This document shows, piece by piece, positions 48,612 to 57,353 of a stretch of 64,000 bases of DNA. Location of the stretch: contig VBDR01000024.1 in NCBI GenBank assembly GCA_005882135.1, forward strand, positions 1-64,000, given 5' to 3'. The translations under genes were made by a program, and so were the position numbers. This DNA is from Chloroflexota bacterium (GTDB lineage: Bacteria; Chloroflexota; Dormibacteria; Dormibacterales; Dormibacteraceae). Below the pieces are notes generated by a model. The model saw only the letters and a program-made list of their open reading frames with translations. It was not told where the DNA came from and did not search any database. The first letter of the stretch is position 1. Every line of letters starts with the position of its first letter.

Positions 48612-49466
48612 TTGCAGTTGAGTCGCAAGACCGCGGAGGGAGAAGGACAGGCTTCCTGCCTCGCGGGCTATACTCGGCCCGATCTGGAGCCGCTTTCTTT
48701 CGACGACCTTCCCCTCGGCGGCGAGTGGACGACGCGCCGCCGCACCGTCTCCGAAGCCGAGATAGCACTGTTTGCCGGCGTCGCCGGCGACCTGTCGCCG
48801 CTGACGATCGAGGCGGCGGGTGACGGCCGGCGTGCCGCGCCGCCCGCGTTGATCGTGGCCATGGCAGTTGGGCTGGGCTCAGTCGACATGCCAGTGCCCT
48901 CCGTCGCCGAGTGGGAGTGGCTGAACTGGAAATTTCCCCGTTCGGTGCATGCAGGTGACACGATCTACGCCCGGTGGACGCTGACTCAGAAGCGGCCCCC
49001 GTTGCCCAGCGCGCCTTCCTCGATCGTCGTCTGGAGGGTCGACGTCCACACCGCCGATGGCGCCCTTTGCGCCGAGGGCGAGATCGGCGCCAAGGTCAAA
49101 CGCAGCGTGGCGATTGCCCGCCAGCGGGCCCCTGAGCAAGCGGTCGCCGCGGTCGCCGCTCCCGCCGCACCGAGACGGCGACGCCGCCGGTCCCGGACCA
49201 ATGGAGCCCTCCCAGAGCCGCCGGCCGTGGCCGCGCCGCCGGCATCCGCCGCCAAGCCTGAACGAGCGTCCGGCCCGTCGCGCCGGAGGCGGCGCCGGCG
49301 CGCGTCCGGCTCCGCCGCCCGCGAAGAGGAGCACGAGCCCCGCGCCGCCCACGTGCCTGAGACCGCTCCGCCACCGGCTGCCAGCTCGACCGCTCCCGCC
49401 GGATCCACCCGACCTGCCGGGCGAAGAGGCCTTGGAGGCGTCCTCCGCCGCCTGCGAGGAACCTAG
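48612..49466 (+). CDS. MaoC-like hotdog protein with Arg-rich tail
   Basis: A 284-residue protein in two parts. The N-terminal 170 residues have the MaoC dehydratase pattern (FDDLPLGGEWTTRRRTVSEAEIALFAGVAGDLSPL), but the catalytic His that follows Asp in GDxxPxH is replaced by Thr (GDLSPLT), so dehydratase activity is doubtful. Residues 170-284 are low-complexity Ala/Pro/Arg with two runs of six or seven Arg, unusual for the family and suited to binding nucleic acid or acidic surfaces. The start is uncertain: TTG at 48612 or 48618. Confidence 0.7.
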   Translation: MQLSRKTAEGEGQASCLAGYTRPDLEPLSFDDLPLGGEWTTRRRTVSEAEIALFAGVAGDLSPLTIEAAGDGRRAAPPALIVAMAVGLGSVDMPVPSVAEWEWLNWKFPRSVHAGDTIYARWTLTQKRPPLPSAPSSIVVWRVDVHTADGALCAEGEIGAKVKRSVAIARQRAPEQAVAAVAAPAAPRRRRRRSRTNGALPEPPAVAAPPASAAKPERASGPSRRRRRRRASGSAAREEEHEPRAAHVPETAPPPAASSTAPAGSTRPAGRRGLGGVLRRLRGT

Positions 49467-50332
49467 GCGGGGGCTTCCAGTGCCTCGAGGTACTCGATCA
49501 CCCGGCGCGTGAGCTGGGTCGGGGTCGAGGCGCCGCTCGTCACGCCGACCTTCTTGGCCCCCCTGAACCAGGCCAGGTCGAGCTCCCCGAGATCATCGAC
49601 GAGATAGGCGGGCTTGTGGCCCAGCTTCTTGACCACCTCGACCAGGCGCAGCGAGTTGGAGGAGCGCGTGCTGCCCACGACGATGACGAGGTCGACCTCC
49701 TTGGCCGCCTCGACCGCCGCCTCCTGGCGCTCCTGGGTGGCGCGGCAGATCTCGTTGTAGACCTCCGCCTGCGGGTAACGCGCCTTCACGCGACCGATCA
49801 GGTCCTCGGTGTCCCAGACCGACAACGTGGTCTGGCAGGTGACCGCGATCCGATCGCCGTTGAGCTCCAGAGCGTCGATGTCTTCCGGATCCTGGACCAG
49901 GTGCACGTTGTCGGGCGCCTCGCCCATCACCCCTTCGGGCTCCGGGTGTCCTTTACGTCCGATGTAGACGACCTGGTAGCCCTTGCGGGCCAGGTCCGCG
50001 ACGAGCTCGTGGGTGCGCACGACGTCGGAGCACGTCGCGTCCACCGGCGTCAGGCCAAGCTCCACCGCGCGCTGCTTGACCTGGGGCGAAACGCCGTGCG
50101 CGGTGAAGATCACGGTGCCTTCTTTGACCTGCTCCAGCCCGGCGAGCCGGTTGGGTTGGTCGACGAGCGCGACCCCCTGGCGCTGCAGGTCGTCCGTGGC
50201 ATGGGTGTTGTGGACCAGCATGCCGAGCATGTGGACCGGGCCGTCGGTCTCCTCGCGAACCCTCTTGGCGATGCGGAACGCATCCACCACCCCGTGGCAG
50301 TAACCGCGCGGCGTGATCTTGAGAACTTCCAT
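49463..50332 (-). CDS. ispH: 4-hydroxy-3-methylbut-2-enyl diphosphate reductase
   Basis: Last step of the MEP isoprenoid pathway, making IPP and DMAPP with a [4Fe-4S] cluster. The 289 residues have the three cluster Cys in GYCHGV (Cys12), DATCSDV and NEICRATQ, and the substrate motifs HNTHAT and TAHGVS, with VVGSTRSSNSLRL later. It ends the long minus-strand run and converges on the MaoC-like gene with a 4-nt overlap. Confidence 0.94.
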   Translation of the reverse strand: MEVLKITPRGYCHGVVDAFRIAKRVREETDGPVHMLGMLVHNTHATDDLQRQGVALVDQPNRLAGLEQVKEGTVIFTAHGVSPQVKQRAVELGLTPVDATCSDVVRTHELVADLARKGYQVVYIGRKGHPEPEGVMGEAPDNVHLVQDPEDIDALELNGDRIAVTCQTTLSVWDTEDLIGRVKARYPQAEVYNEICRATQERQEAAVEAAKEVDLVIVVGSTRSSNSLRLVEVVKKLGHKPAYLVDDLGELDLAWFRGAKKVGVTSGASTPTQLTRRVIEYLEALEAPA

Positions 50333-50361
50333 ACCGGCGGCTTGAGTCTACGAGAGGGGCG

Positions 50362-51168
50362 TCACTCGATCCCCGCGAAAAGATCGTCTTCCGGGAGCGA
50401 AAGGCCCGGTTTGCCCCGGGCCAGCTGGTAGTACTCGGTCCCGAACGCAAGCTCGTAGACCTGGCTGGCCATCGTCATGAACCATGAGTTGGGGTCGTTC
50501 TGGCTCACATGGGCGCGGAACGCGTCGCGCTTGCGCTCCACGTAATCGTGGACATCGACGCGAGTCGTGACGAGCTCGTCCGGCGTACCGGCGATCCTCA
50601 TGTTGCCGCCCATCGCACGCTGCGCCTCCTCCGGCATCTGCTGGACGAACGCTTCCATCATCGAGCGGGGGATGGCCGTGTAGTAGAGCTTTCGCGCCGG
50701 CGACCCCTCCCGTTGGACGATGTCGAGCGCAGCGTTCGTCACGTGATGGGCCTTGATGTGGTCGGGGTGGCCGTAAACGCCGTCTTCGGCATACGTCACG
50801 ACGACATCCGGCCGCTCTTCGCGAATAAAAACAGCCAGCTTGCCGGCCGCGTCCTCGAGCTTGGCCTGATGGAATGAACGTGGGTCCTTGTTGTCGGGGG
50901 TGTCGACCATGCCGGAGTCTCGGTAGCCGAGGAATTCGAGGCGATCGACACCCAGGATCTCTGCCGCCGACTTCAACTCTTCGGTCCGGATCTCGCCGAG
51001 TCTCGGTCGCGACGCCTCCTCGTCCATGTTGTAGATCTCGCCGGCTTCGCCACGAGTGGCGGTGACGAGTACCACGCGGTGGCCGTGCGCCTTGGCCTTC
51101 ATCATCACGCCGCCGGTCGAGATCGCCTCGTCGTCAGGGTGCGCGTGAACCAGCGCCAGAGTTCCCAT
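50362..51168 (-). CDS. PIG-L/LmbE deacetylase, Mca/MshB-like
   Basis: Zinc deacetylase or amidase for N-acetylglucosaminyl conjugates. Of 268 residues, VHAHPDDEAI near the N-terminus and YGHPDHIKAHH around 143 provide metal ligands, and GYRDSGM fits the Mca/MshB branch of mycothiol metabolism. The gene sits in a run that also makes inositol phosphate, so GlcNAc-inositol is a plausible substrate. No MshA or MshC is in the window, so a mycothiol pathway is not established. It begins right at the HAD gene's end. Confidence 0.83.
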   Translation of the reverse strand: MGTLALVHAHPDDEAISTGGVMMKAKAHGHRVVLVTATRGEAGEIYNMDEEASRPRLGEIRTEELKSAAEILGVDRLEFLGYRDSGMVDTPDNKDPRSFHQAKLEDAAGKLAVFIREERPDVVVTYAEDGVYGHPDHIKAHHVTNAALDIVQREGSPARKLYYTAIPRSMMEAFVQQMPEEAQRAMGGNMRIAGTPDELVTTRVDVHDYVERKRDAFRAHVSQNDPNSWFMTMASQVYELAFGTEYYQLARGKPGLSLPEDDLFAGIE

Positions 51169-51978
51169 CTATGAGAGCAACGTGTCGGCCAGCTGCTGGA
51201 TTCCACCGTGGCCAGGGCCGGGGATGGTTCGGTCGGCGGCGGCGATGACCTCAGGCGGCGACCCCTCGACCGCGATCCCGAGGCCCGCCCAGGCGATCAT
51301 CGACGCGTCGTTGCGCCCATCGCCGACCGCCGCCACCTCCGACTGCGCGATCCCCAGCCGTTCCGTCACGAAGCGGAGCGCCGACGCCTTGTCGCTTTCC
51401 ACGCTCGTGAACTCGAGGTAGTCGGGTGTCGACGTGGCTGCGTTGAGCCTGCCGGCCCACCTTCGCCGAACGTCCGGCAGCAGCTCCTCGAGCATGGCAG
51501 GCGTGGAGACGATGACGAGCTTGGGCGTCGTCGGGCCCATCGCCAGATCGAGGTCGGCGACGACGTGGATCTCCATGCCGGCGTGCTCTGCGTACTTGTG
51601 GGCTTCGGGCCGCTCGTGTTCAACCATCAGCCGGTCGTCGCGATACGCCTGGACATGGAGGTTGCGCTCGCGCGCGTAGCGAATCACCTCCATCGCGAGG
51701 TCATGAGGTACGCCGTGGTCGAGCAAGACGCCGCCCTCGGGCGTCCTGACCTCCGCGCCCTGGTAGCAGACGATCGGTCCTTGGAGTCCGAGCCGCGTTA
51801 CCCACGGCACCGCGCCCGGGAAAGGGCGGCCGGTGCACGCCACCACGGCCACCCCGGCCGACACGATGCGGCCCAGCGCCGCGACGTCGCGGGGGTCGAG
51901 ACGGAGCTGCATGTCGAGGATGGTCCCGTCCAGGTCAAGGGCCAGAAGGCGATAACGCGTCGTTATCGAGGAGGCGAT
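51169..51978 (-). CDS. Cof-type HAD phosphatase, start codon unusual
   Basis: About 269 residues of a HAD hydrolase with a C2B cap: LLALDLDGTI (nucleophile and acid/base Asp), ACTGRPF (motif II Thr), KLVIV near residue 150 and GDGRNDASMI (motif III/IV). It probably removes phosphate from a sugar or cofactor. Between the stop of the 2-hydroxyacid dehydrogenase gene and the nucleophile Asp there is no in-frame ATG, GTG or TTG; the ATC at 51978 has GGAG 8 nt upstream, and ATA at 51966 is another option. The boundary is therefore uncertain. Two perfect hairpins cover the same region. Confidence 0.75.
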   Translation of the reverse strand: MASSITTRYRLLALDLDGTILDMQLRLDPRDVAALGRIVSAGVAVVACTGRPFPGAVPWVTRLGLQGPIVCYQGAEVRTPEGGVLLDHGVPHDLAMEVIRYARERNLHVQAYRDDRLMVEHERPEAHKYAEHAGMEIHVVADLDLAMGPTTPKLVIVSTPAMLEELLPDVRRRWAGRLNAATSTPDYLEFTSVESDKASALRFVTERLGIAQSEVAAVGDGRNDASMIAWAGLGIAVEGSPPEVIAAADRTIPGPGHGGIQQLADTLLS

Positions 51979-51993
51979 CGGAGGATCTCCGAT
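51950..51993. other. Two perfect hairpins at the HAD gene start
   Basis: Arms 51950-51957 and 51961-51968 (8 bp, CGT loop) and arms 51977-51983 and 51987-51993 (7 bp, 3-nt loop) lie at the boundary between the 2-hydroxyacid dehydrogenase and HAD genes, covering the putative ribosome site and first codons. They could form an RNA switch on translation of the HAD gene. Confidence 0.55.
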
Positions 51994-52003
51994 TCCGTCC
52001 CCA

Positions 52004-52987
52004 CTATTTCTTGACCTCCGGGTTGACGAGGTTCGGCGGCCGGCCGCCTCGCACTGCTGTCGCCATGTTTCGCGCCGCCATCGCCGACATTTCCGAGCGC
52101 GTGCGCACGGTAGCGCTCGCGATGTGCGGGGCAAGCACAACGTTGGGCATGGGAGTGAGGCCCGGATGAACGGCCGGTTCGCGCTCGTACACGTCAAGTC
52201 CCGCGCCCGCGAGCTTTCGCCCTTTGAGGGCCTCGACGAGCGCCGCCTCATCGACGACGGGGCCGCGAGAGGTGTTGACCAGGACCGCATTTCTTTTCAT
52301 CTGGTTGAACTGCTGCGTGCTGAACAGGTGGTGAGTCTCCTGGGTTAGAGGCACATGGATCGAGATGAAATCGGACTCCGCGATCAGCCTGCCCAGGTCG
52401 ACGCGAGTGGCGCCGAGCTGCTCCTCAGCCTCGCGCGGAAGCGGCTGCGGGTCGTAGTAGAGGACGCGCATGTTGAAGCCCTTGGCCCGGTGGGCCACAC
52501 CGCGTCCGATGCGGCCGACACCCACGATCCCGAGCGTGGCCCCGAAAATGTCCTGGCCAAGCATCATGTCGATGGCCCAGCCGCGGAAGCGCCCTGAGCG
52601 CGTGAAGCTGTCGGCCTCGACGATGCGGCGCGCGGTCGCCATCAGAAGGGTGAACGCGAAGTCGGCCGTCGAGTCGTCGAGCACGCCCGGCGTGTTGGTG
52701 ACCATCACCTTGTGCGACGTGGCCGCGGCCACGTCGACATTGTCAAAGCCCACCGCGACGTTGCTGACGCACTTGAGTCCGGGCGTGGACAGGACGGTCT
52801 CCCGGATGGGATCCATCAGCTGGCTCACGATCCCGACGCAGCCTTCGGCCGCCTGCCGGATGCTGGCCTCGTCGAGCGGTCGGTTGGGCGGATAAGCCAG
52901 GACCTCGGCCGCCTCGGCCAGGATCGCGGGGCCGGGGTCGAGGATGGGATGCATCAACAGGACTCGGGGCCGCCCGCCGGTGCTCAT
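52004..52987 (-). CDS. D-2-hydroxyacid dehydrogenase
   Basis: A 327-residue NAD(P)-dependent dehydrogenase, for example glyoxylate/hydroxypyruvate reductase. The nucleotide-binding motif is GIVGVGRIGRGVA with the Asp-like switch YYDPQPLP, NTSRGPVVDEAALVEAL provides the Arg, the Glu is in YEREPAVHPGL and the His in VLAPHIAS. The start overlaps the HD gene's stop as ATGA. In this operon it may act on a sugar or amino-acid-derived 2-oxoacid; the exact substrate is not visible. Confidence 0.88.
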   Translation of the reverse strand: MSTGGRPRVLLMHPILDPGPAILAEAAEVLAYPPNRPLDEASIRQAAEGCVGIVSQLMDPIRETVLSTPGLKCVSNVAVGFDNVDVAAATSHKVMVTNTPGVLDDSTADFAFTLLMATARRIVEADSFTRSGRFRGWAIDMMLGQDIFGATLGIVGVGRIGRGVAHRAKGFNMRVLYYDPQPLPREAEEQLGATRVDLGRLIAESDFISIHVPLTQETHHLFSTQQFNQMKRNAVLVNTSRGPVVDEAALVEALKGRKLAGAGLDVYEREPAVHPGLTPMPNVVLAPHIASATVRTRSEMSAMAARNMATAVRGGRPPNLVNPEVKK

Positions 52988-53553
52988 GGGTTCAGTCCCA
53001 GCTCCTGTGCTATCGGCTTCAGGGCATCGCGGACGAACTCCACGTGCTCGTCGAAGGGTATACCGAGCACCTCGGCGCCTGCGACCAGCTCGTCCCGATG
53101 CACGCCGCGCGCAAAGGCCTTGTCCTTCATCTTCTTGCGCACGGTGCTCGCCTCGACCGAGCTCAATGCTTGGTCAGGCTTCACAAGCGCGCACGCGATG
53201 ATGAAACCGCACATCTCGTCGACCGCGTAGAGGGCCCTGCGCGCGTTGGTGTCGCGCGGGACGTTGAGGTAGTCGGCGTGCGAGGCGATGTCCTCGAGAA
53301 TGTCTTCAGGCCAACCCTTCTCGCGCAGCATCTCGATGCCGCGCATCGGATGCAGCTCCGCCGTCGGCCCGGACTCGTAGTCCCAGTCATGGATCAACCC
53401 CAGGACGGCCCACCGCTCCTCGTCCTCGCCGAAACGCCTTGCGTACGCGCGCATGGCCGCCTCGACACTTCGCATGTGGCGGCGGAGCTGGTCTGATTTG
53501 GTCATCGAGGTGACGAGCTCCCACGCTTCGCTCCTGGTCGGTGTGGTGGTCAC
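52984..53553 (-). CDS. HD-domain hydrolase
   Basis: A 189-residue HD protein. His in LRRHMRSVE, then the HD pair in GLIHDWDYE and the later His in DIASHADYL with a distal Asp give the metal-binding set, as in small nucleotidases and phosphodiesterases. No synthetase or GGDEF domain is fused. The substrate is unknown. It is coupled by 4-nt overlaps to hisC upstream and the dehydrogenase downstream. Confidence 0.83.
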   Translation of the reverse strand: MTTTPTRSEAWELVTSMTKSDQLRRHMRSVEAAMRAYARRFGEDEERWAVLGLIHDWDYESGPTAELHPMRGIEMLREKGWPEDILEDIASHADYLNVPRDTNARRALYAVDEMCGFIIACALVKPDQALSSVEASTVRKKMKDKAFARGVHRDELVAGAEVLGIPFDEHVEFVRDALKPIAQELGLNP

Positions 53554-54596
53554 AAAACCTCCTTCAGCGCTGCCAGCAGTCGCTCGTTCTGATCGCGGGT
53601 GCCGATCGTGATCCGGATCCAGCCCGCGATCGGCTCACGATCGTAATGGCGGACCAGGATCTTGCGCTCGCGCAGCGCAGCGACGACGCCGGCTGCAGCC
53701 TTCGGCGGCCTGGCAAAGATGAAGTTCGTCGCCGACGGCACCAGGTCGAATCCCATCCCGGCCAGAGCTCCAGCCAGCTCGCCGCGATTGTTGACGACTT
53801 CGTCGACGAGCCGGCGGTGATGCTCCTCATCCTCGATCGCGGCCACCGCGCCGACGATGGCCAGGCGGTCGACGTTGTAGGAGTCCTTGACCGAGCTCAG
53901 CGCCTCGATCACGTCGCGCGGCCCCAGCGCGAAACCGATGCGGAGGCCCGCCAGCCCGTAGGACTTCGAGAAGGTGCGCAGGAGCACGACATTCTGGTGA
54001 CGCTCTAGCAAGGGCAGGCACGAATGGGGAGCGAAGTCGACATACGCCTCGTCGATGGCGACCAACCCGGATGACGCGGCGACTGCCGCCTCGACGGCGG
54101 GCGTCGGAAAGAGCGCGCCGGTGGGCGAGTTTGGGTTGACGATGAACTTCAGGGGAGCCGGGTCGGGACCGAGGCTGGGAGGCAGCTCCCAAGGCAGCTC
54201 GGTGGGATGCGGCGACGGCTCGGCCTCATGGATCCTGCAGAGCGGCTCCAGGAGCGGATAGGTCGGTGTCGGATAGGCGACGGTGTCGCCCGCGCCGGCG
54301 AAGGCGCGGAAGCACATCTCGATCAGCTCGTCGCCCCCGTTGCCGATCACCACCTGCGAAGGATCGAGACTGAACCGGCCGGCGATCGCTTCCCGCGCAG
54401 GGGCGGCCGTTGGGCTCGGATAAAGTCGCAGCGCGTCGTTCGCCGCGTCCTTGATGGCCTGCAGGACTCTTGGCGATGGGGGCAGTGGCGACTCGTTCGT
54501 GTTGAGCTTGACCCAGCCCTCGGCGTCGGGCGGCTGCTCGCCGGGGATGTAGGGCTGGAAGCCATCGAGGGCTTTCCTTACGAGGCTTTTCGGCAT
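53550..54596 (-). CDS. hisC: Histidinol-phosphate aminotransferase
   Basis: PLP enzyme converting imidazole acetol-phosphate and glutamate to histidinol phosphate. The 348 residues carry LNTNESPLPPSP (substrate entry), FSKSYGLAGLRIGFAL with the PLP Lys, and VIGNGGDELI in the cofactor region. No other his genes flank it, so the operon link is unlike the usual histidine cluster. Some relatives act on aromatic or imidazole substrates. It overlaps holB by 19 nt. Confidence 0.9.
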   Translation of the reverse strand: MPKSLVRKALDGFQPYIPGEQPPDAEGWVKLNTNESPLPPSPRVLQAIKDAANDALRLYPSPTAAPAREAIAGRFSLDPSQVVIGNGGDELIEMCFRAFAGAGDTVAYPTPTYPLLEPLCRIHEAEPSPHPTELPWELPPSLGPDPAPLKFIVNPNSPTGALFPTPAVEAAVAASSGLVAIDEAYVDFAPHSCLPLLERHQNVVLLRTFSKSYGLAGLRIGFALGPRDVIEALSSVKDSYNVDRLAIVGAVAAIEDEEHHRRLVDEVVNNRGELAGALAGMGFDLVPSATNFIFARPPKAAAGVVAALRERKILVRHYDREPIAGWIRITIGTRDQNERLLAALKEVL

Positions 54597-55528
54597 TCGA
54601 GCAGGAAAGTTTCGAGCGCCAGCCGCGGGCTGACGTTTTGCTCGAGGTAGCCGAGCGTGTCATACGAGAGCTCCAGCAGCCGCGCCCACCGTCCCTGCTC
54701 GCGGCCGCGGCTCGCCAGCATGCGCCGCCGCAGCTCGATCTGCCAGCTTGCGATGGCGAACAGCGCCGGGTCCTCCTCATCGCCTTCACTGCGCCGCCAC
54801 CCCATCTGCTCCGAATCGAGCTGGGCCGCGACGTGCAGCGGCACGTCAACCGGCGCGCCGAAGATCTCCTGCAGGCGCTGGGTCCACGTGTGATGAAGCG
54901 CGATCACGCTCTGGTCGTCCGCCCTTCGCATCGCCCAGCCTGGCCGGCCTCCGGACAGCTCGGCCAGCAGCCTGGCGCGCTTGGTCTCCACGCCGCGTGA
55001 TGCCAACCGCGTCTCGATCTCGGGAGCCGGAACAGGGTGAAAGAAAAGCCGCTGGCAGCGTGAGACCACCGTCGGCAGAACGACGAACGGATTGAGGCTG
55101 GGCGTCGTGAGGACGATCACGCGGTGCGGGTGAGGCTCCTCCAGCGTCTTCAGCAGCACCCCCTGGTCCTGGTCGCGGAGGCGACCGACGTTGACAACGA
55201 CCGCGACCCGTCGCGCCCCGACCGCGGGTTTGAGATTGAGGAATGCCTGCAGCGACAGCTCGTGAAACTCAGGCGGCTTGTCCGGCAAGAGCCGTATCTC
55301 GTTGATCGAAAGCGGCTTGATCCGGTCGTCTTCCCAGTAGTCGGGATGTCGCGTCAGCGGCGCCTCGGGCAAGAGAGCCGACGCCAGCGCCCGGGCGGTC
55401 GTGGACTTGCCGAGACCGGTTTCGCCGACGAAGAGGTACGCGTGTGCGAGCCGGTCGGTGTTGATCTGCGAGCGCAGCTGATCCAGTGCCTGCGAATGGC
55501 CGACGACGCTGTGGAACGGATCGGTCAC
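54578..55528 (-). CDS. holB: DNA polymerase III subunit delta'
   Basis: Clamp-loader ATPase-like subunit of 316 residues. The Walker A is GETGLGKST, LLKTLEEP follows, and the C-terminal domain has HAAQLDSEQ. SRCQRLFF corresponds to the sensor-1/SRC region. A zinc-module Cys cluster of tau-type subunits is not visible, consistent with delta'. It is embedded in a lipid-biosynthesis run, between the CDP-alcohol transferase (ATGA overlap) and hisC. Confidence 0.88.
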   Translation of the reverse strand: MTDPFHSVVGHSQALDQLRSQINTDRLAHAYLFVGETGLGKSTTARALASALLPEAPLTRHPDYWEDDRIKPLSINEIRLLPDKPPEFHELSLQAFLNLKPAVGARRVAVVVNVGRLRDQDQGVLLKTLEEPHPHRVIVLTTPSLNPFVVLPTVVSRCQRLFFHPVPAPEIETRLASRGVETKRARLLAELSGGRPGWAMRRADDQSVIALHHTWTQRLQEIFGAPVDVPLHVAAQLDSEQMGWRRSEGDEEDPALFAIASWQIELRRRMLASRGREQGRWARLLELSYDTLGYLEQNVSPRLALETFLLECRKAS

Positions 55529-56178
55529 TGGGCCTGATGCGGCGCGGCGCGGCGCGCCTTCAACTCGCGCTCACGCTCAAGGCGTTGGGCCCGGCCCTGG
55601 AGCCATACCTCGCGGATACGCTGCAAGGCCGTGATGTTGGTGACAATCGCGAGGAGAAACACGACGCCGTAGAGGACATACCCGCCGACCAGGAGCCCGA
55701 TCACGGTCACGACGACACGTTCTGGCCGCTGGAACAGACCTGTCTTGCAAACGAACCCGAGACTCTGGGCGCGCGCACGAACGTAGCTGACGAGGAACGA
55801 ACCCGCCAGGGCAGAGAGCGTGGACAAGACAAGCCACTCCTGCAGCGGCGGATCGATCGTGACGAAGTACGCCGCGAGCCCGAGGTACACGGCCCCTTCG
55901 GAGTAGCGGTCAAGAGTTGAATCTAGAAAGGCGCCGTAGGGATAGCTCGCGTTGGTCGAGCGCGCCAGAGCGCCATCGAGGATGTCGCAGGTGCCGGCGA
56001 AGATCAGGACGACGCCCGCCCAGCGCAGCTGCCCAAACGCGGCGAGCCCGGCCGCTAGAAACGTGAGCGCCAGTCCCACCACCGTGACCTGGTTCGGGGT
56101 CAGTGGAGTGCGCCCAAGCGCGGTCATCAAAGCCTCTGCGTGCCGGCGGACCCAGGCCTCAAACCGCGTGGTGAACAC
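55525..56178 (-). CDS. CDP-alcohol phosphatidyltransferase (PI-phosphate synthase type)
   Basis: Makes a phosphatidyl-linked lipid from CDP-diacylglycerol. The 217-residue, six-helix protein has the motif D-x2-D-G-x2-A-R-x8-G-x3-D-x3-D: DILDGALARS, then GAFLDSTLDR. The neighbours inositol-phosphate synthase and PimA strongly suggest the acceptor is inositol 1-phosphate, giving phosphatidylinositol phosphate. This is inference: PgsA and Pss look similar. It overlaps pimA by 20 nt. Confidence 0.85.
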   Translation of the reverse strand: MFTTRFEAWVRRHAEALMTALGRTPLTPNQVTVVGLALTFLAAGLAAFGQLRWAGVVLIFAGTCDILDGALARSTNASYPYGAFLDSTLDRYSEGAVYLGLAAYFVTIDPPLQEWLVLSTLSALAGSFLVSYVRARAQSLGFVCKTGLFQRPERVVVTVIGLLVGGYVLYGVVFLLAIVTNITALQRIREVWLQGRAQRLERERELKARRAAPHQAQ

Positions 56179-57328
56179 TGGTCACCTCCAGCGCTTTTGC
56201 GGGTCGGATGGCCAGCGCCTTGCGAGCCTCCTGGTAGACCTCGACGACCTCGGAAGCAACCAGCTCCCACGAGTAACGGCTCGCCTTCTGCCGCCCGTAG
56301 TCGGCGAGCCGGCGACGGAGCTCCGCATCGCGCGCGAGGATCACCAGCGACGCAGCGAGCTCGCGCCAGTTCTTCGGCTGCACGGTGATGCTGTCGCGGC
56401 CAGGCTCGAGCACGGACATGTAACCGGGCACCTCCGTCGCGACCACGGGCAGCCCCGACGCCAGCGCCTCGAGGAGCACGATGCCGAAACTCTCGGCGCC
56501 TGTCGCCGGAGCACAGAAGATGTCCGCGCTGTTGTAGTAGCGGGGCTTCACGCTTTCAGGTACGTAACCGGCAAGCACCACATTTGGAAGCCGGTACCGA
56601 GCGACGTAAGACTCGACCCTGCCGCGCAGCGGACCGTCGCCGACGATGATCAGGCGCGCTTGCGGGACGCGTGATTTCATCGCCCGATAGGCCCTCAGCA
56701 GATCGCCGAGCCCCTTGCGTTTTTCCAGCCTGCCGACGAACAGGATGTTCAGGTTGTCGTCGCGAAGGTGCCGGATCGGGGCCAGGCCGGGCCGGAAGAC
56801 CTCGAGGTCGACGCCATTGGGGATCACCCGCATCGGGAAGTCCTGGAAGTAGCGGTTGACGAACGCGCGCGCGGGCTCGCTGACGGCAATCGCGCGATGC
56901 AGGTGAGCCAGGTAGGGCTGAAGCAGGGGGCGACCGTAGTAGTAACCGACGTTCGACCGAGCGAACGCGTGAAAGGTTCCGACATTGGCGGTCGCCGACA
57001 TCCGCAGCATCGTCATCGGCAGCGCGGGCATCAGCGGCTCATGAAAATGAAGGACGTCAAAACCCTCGTCGGCGATGATCGCAGCGACCTGGTTGGCGAG
57101 GTGGAAGCTGAGCGTGATGCGCGCCACCGAATCGTTGACGGGGATGGCTATGGGCGTGCCGATCCGGTAAAAACGCGCGCTGTCGAAGTCGACATCGGCG
57201 CGACTCGACGGCGCAAAGATCCGCGTTTCATGACCGAGCTGCTGCAGACACACGGCAAGGTGGCGGACGTGGTCGTTGACGCCTCCAGGCGAGGCGAAGT
57301 CGTAGGGCGAGACCAGGCCTACCCTCAT
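56159..57328 (-). CDS. pimA: PimA-like phosphatidylinositol mannosyltransferase (GT4)
   Basis: Transfers the first mannose from GDP-mannose to phosphatidylinositol at the cytosolic membrane face. The 389 residues start MRVGLVSPYDFASPGGVNDHV, like mycobacterial PimA, with HLHRAIAVSEPARAF, IPNGVDLEVF and the donor-site GAESFGIVLLEALASG (its E-x7-E). VSPYDF plus the IPVNDSVARI loop resemble PimA rather than MshA. The neighbours are the acyltransferases, PI synthase and inositol synthase. Confidence 0.88.
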   Translation of the reverse strand: MRVGLVSPYDFASPGGVNDHVRHLAVCLQQLGHETRIFAPSSRADVDFDSARFYRIGTPIAIPVNDSVARITLSFHLANQVAAIIADEGFDVLHFHEPLMPALPMTMLRMSATANVGTFHAFARSNVGYYYGRPLLQPYLAHLHRAIAVSEPARAFVNRYFQDFPMRVIPNGVDLEVFRPGLAPIRHLRDDNLNILFVGRLEKRKGLGDLLRAYRAMKSRVPQARLIIVGDGPLRGRVESYVARYRLPNVVLAGYVPESVKPRYYNSADIFCAPATGAESFGIVLLEALASGLPVVATEVPGYMSVLEPGRDSITVQPKNWRELAASLVILARDAELRRRLADYGRQKASRYSWELVASEVVEVYQEARKALAIRPAKALEVTSVHHAV

Positions 57329-57353
57329 CTCGAGGCCCCGCGCTTGTCACGCC

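Noticed and set aside
48669-48674. TATACT as a promoter of the MaoC-like gene
   Set aside because: It lies inside the reading frame with no start codon soon after it; TAGGTT at 48594 fits better.
51169-52290. HAD gene beginning at the ATG at 52290
   Set aside because: The first hundred or so codons lie in the 2-hydroxyacid dehydrogenase gene and show no HAD-like sequence.
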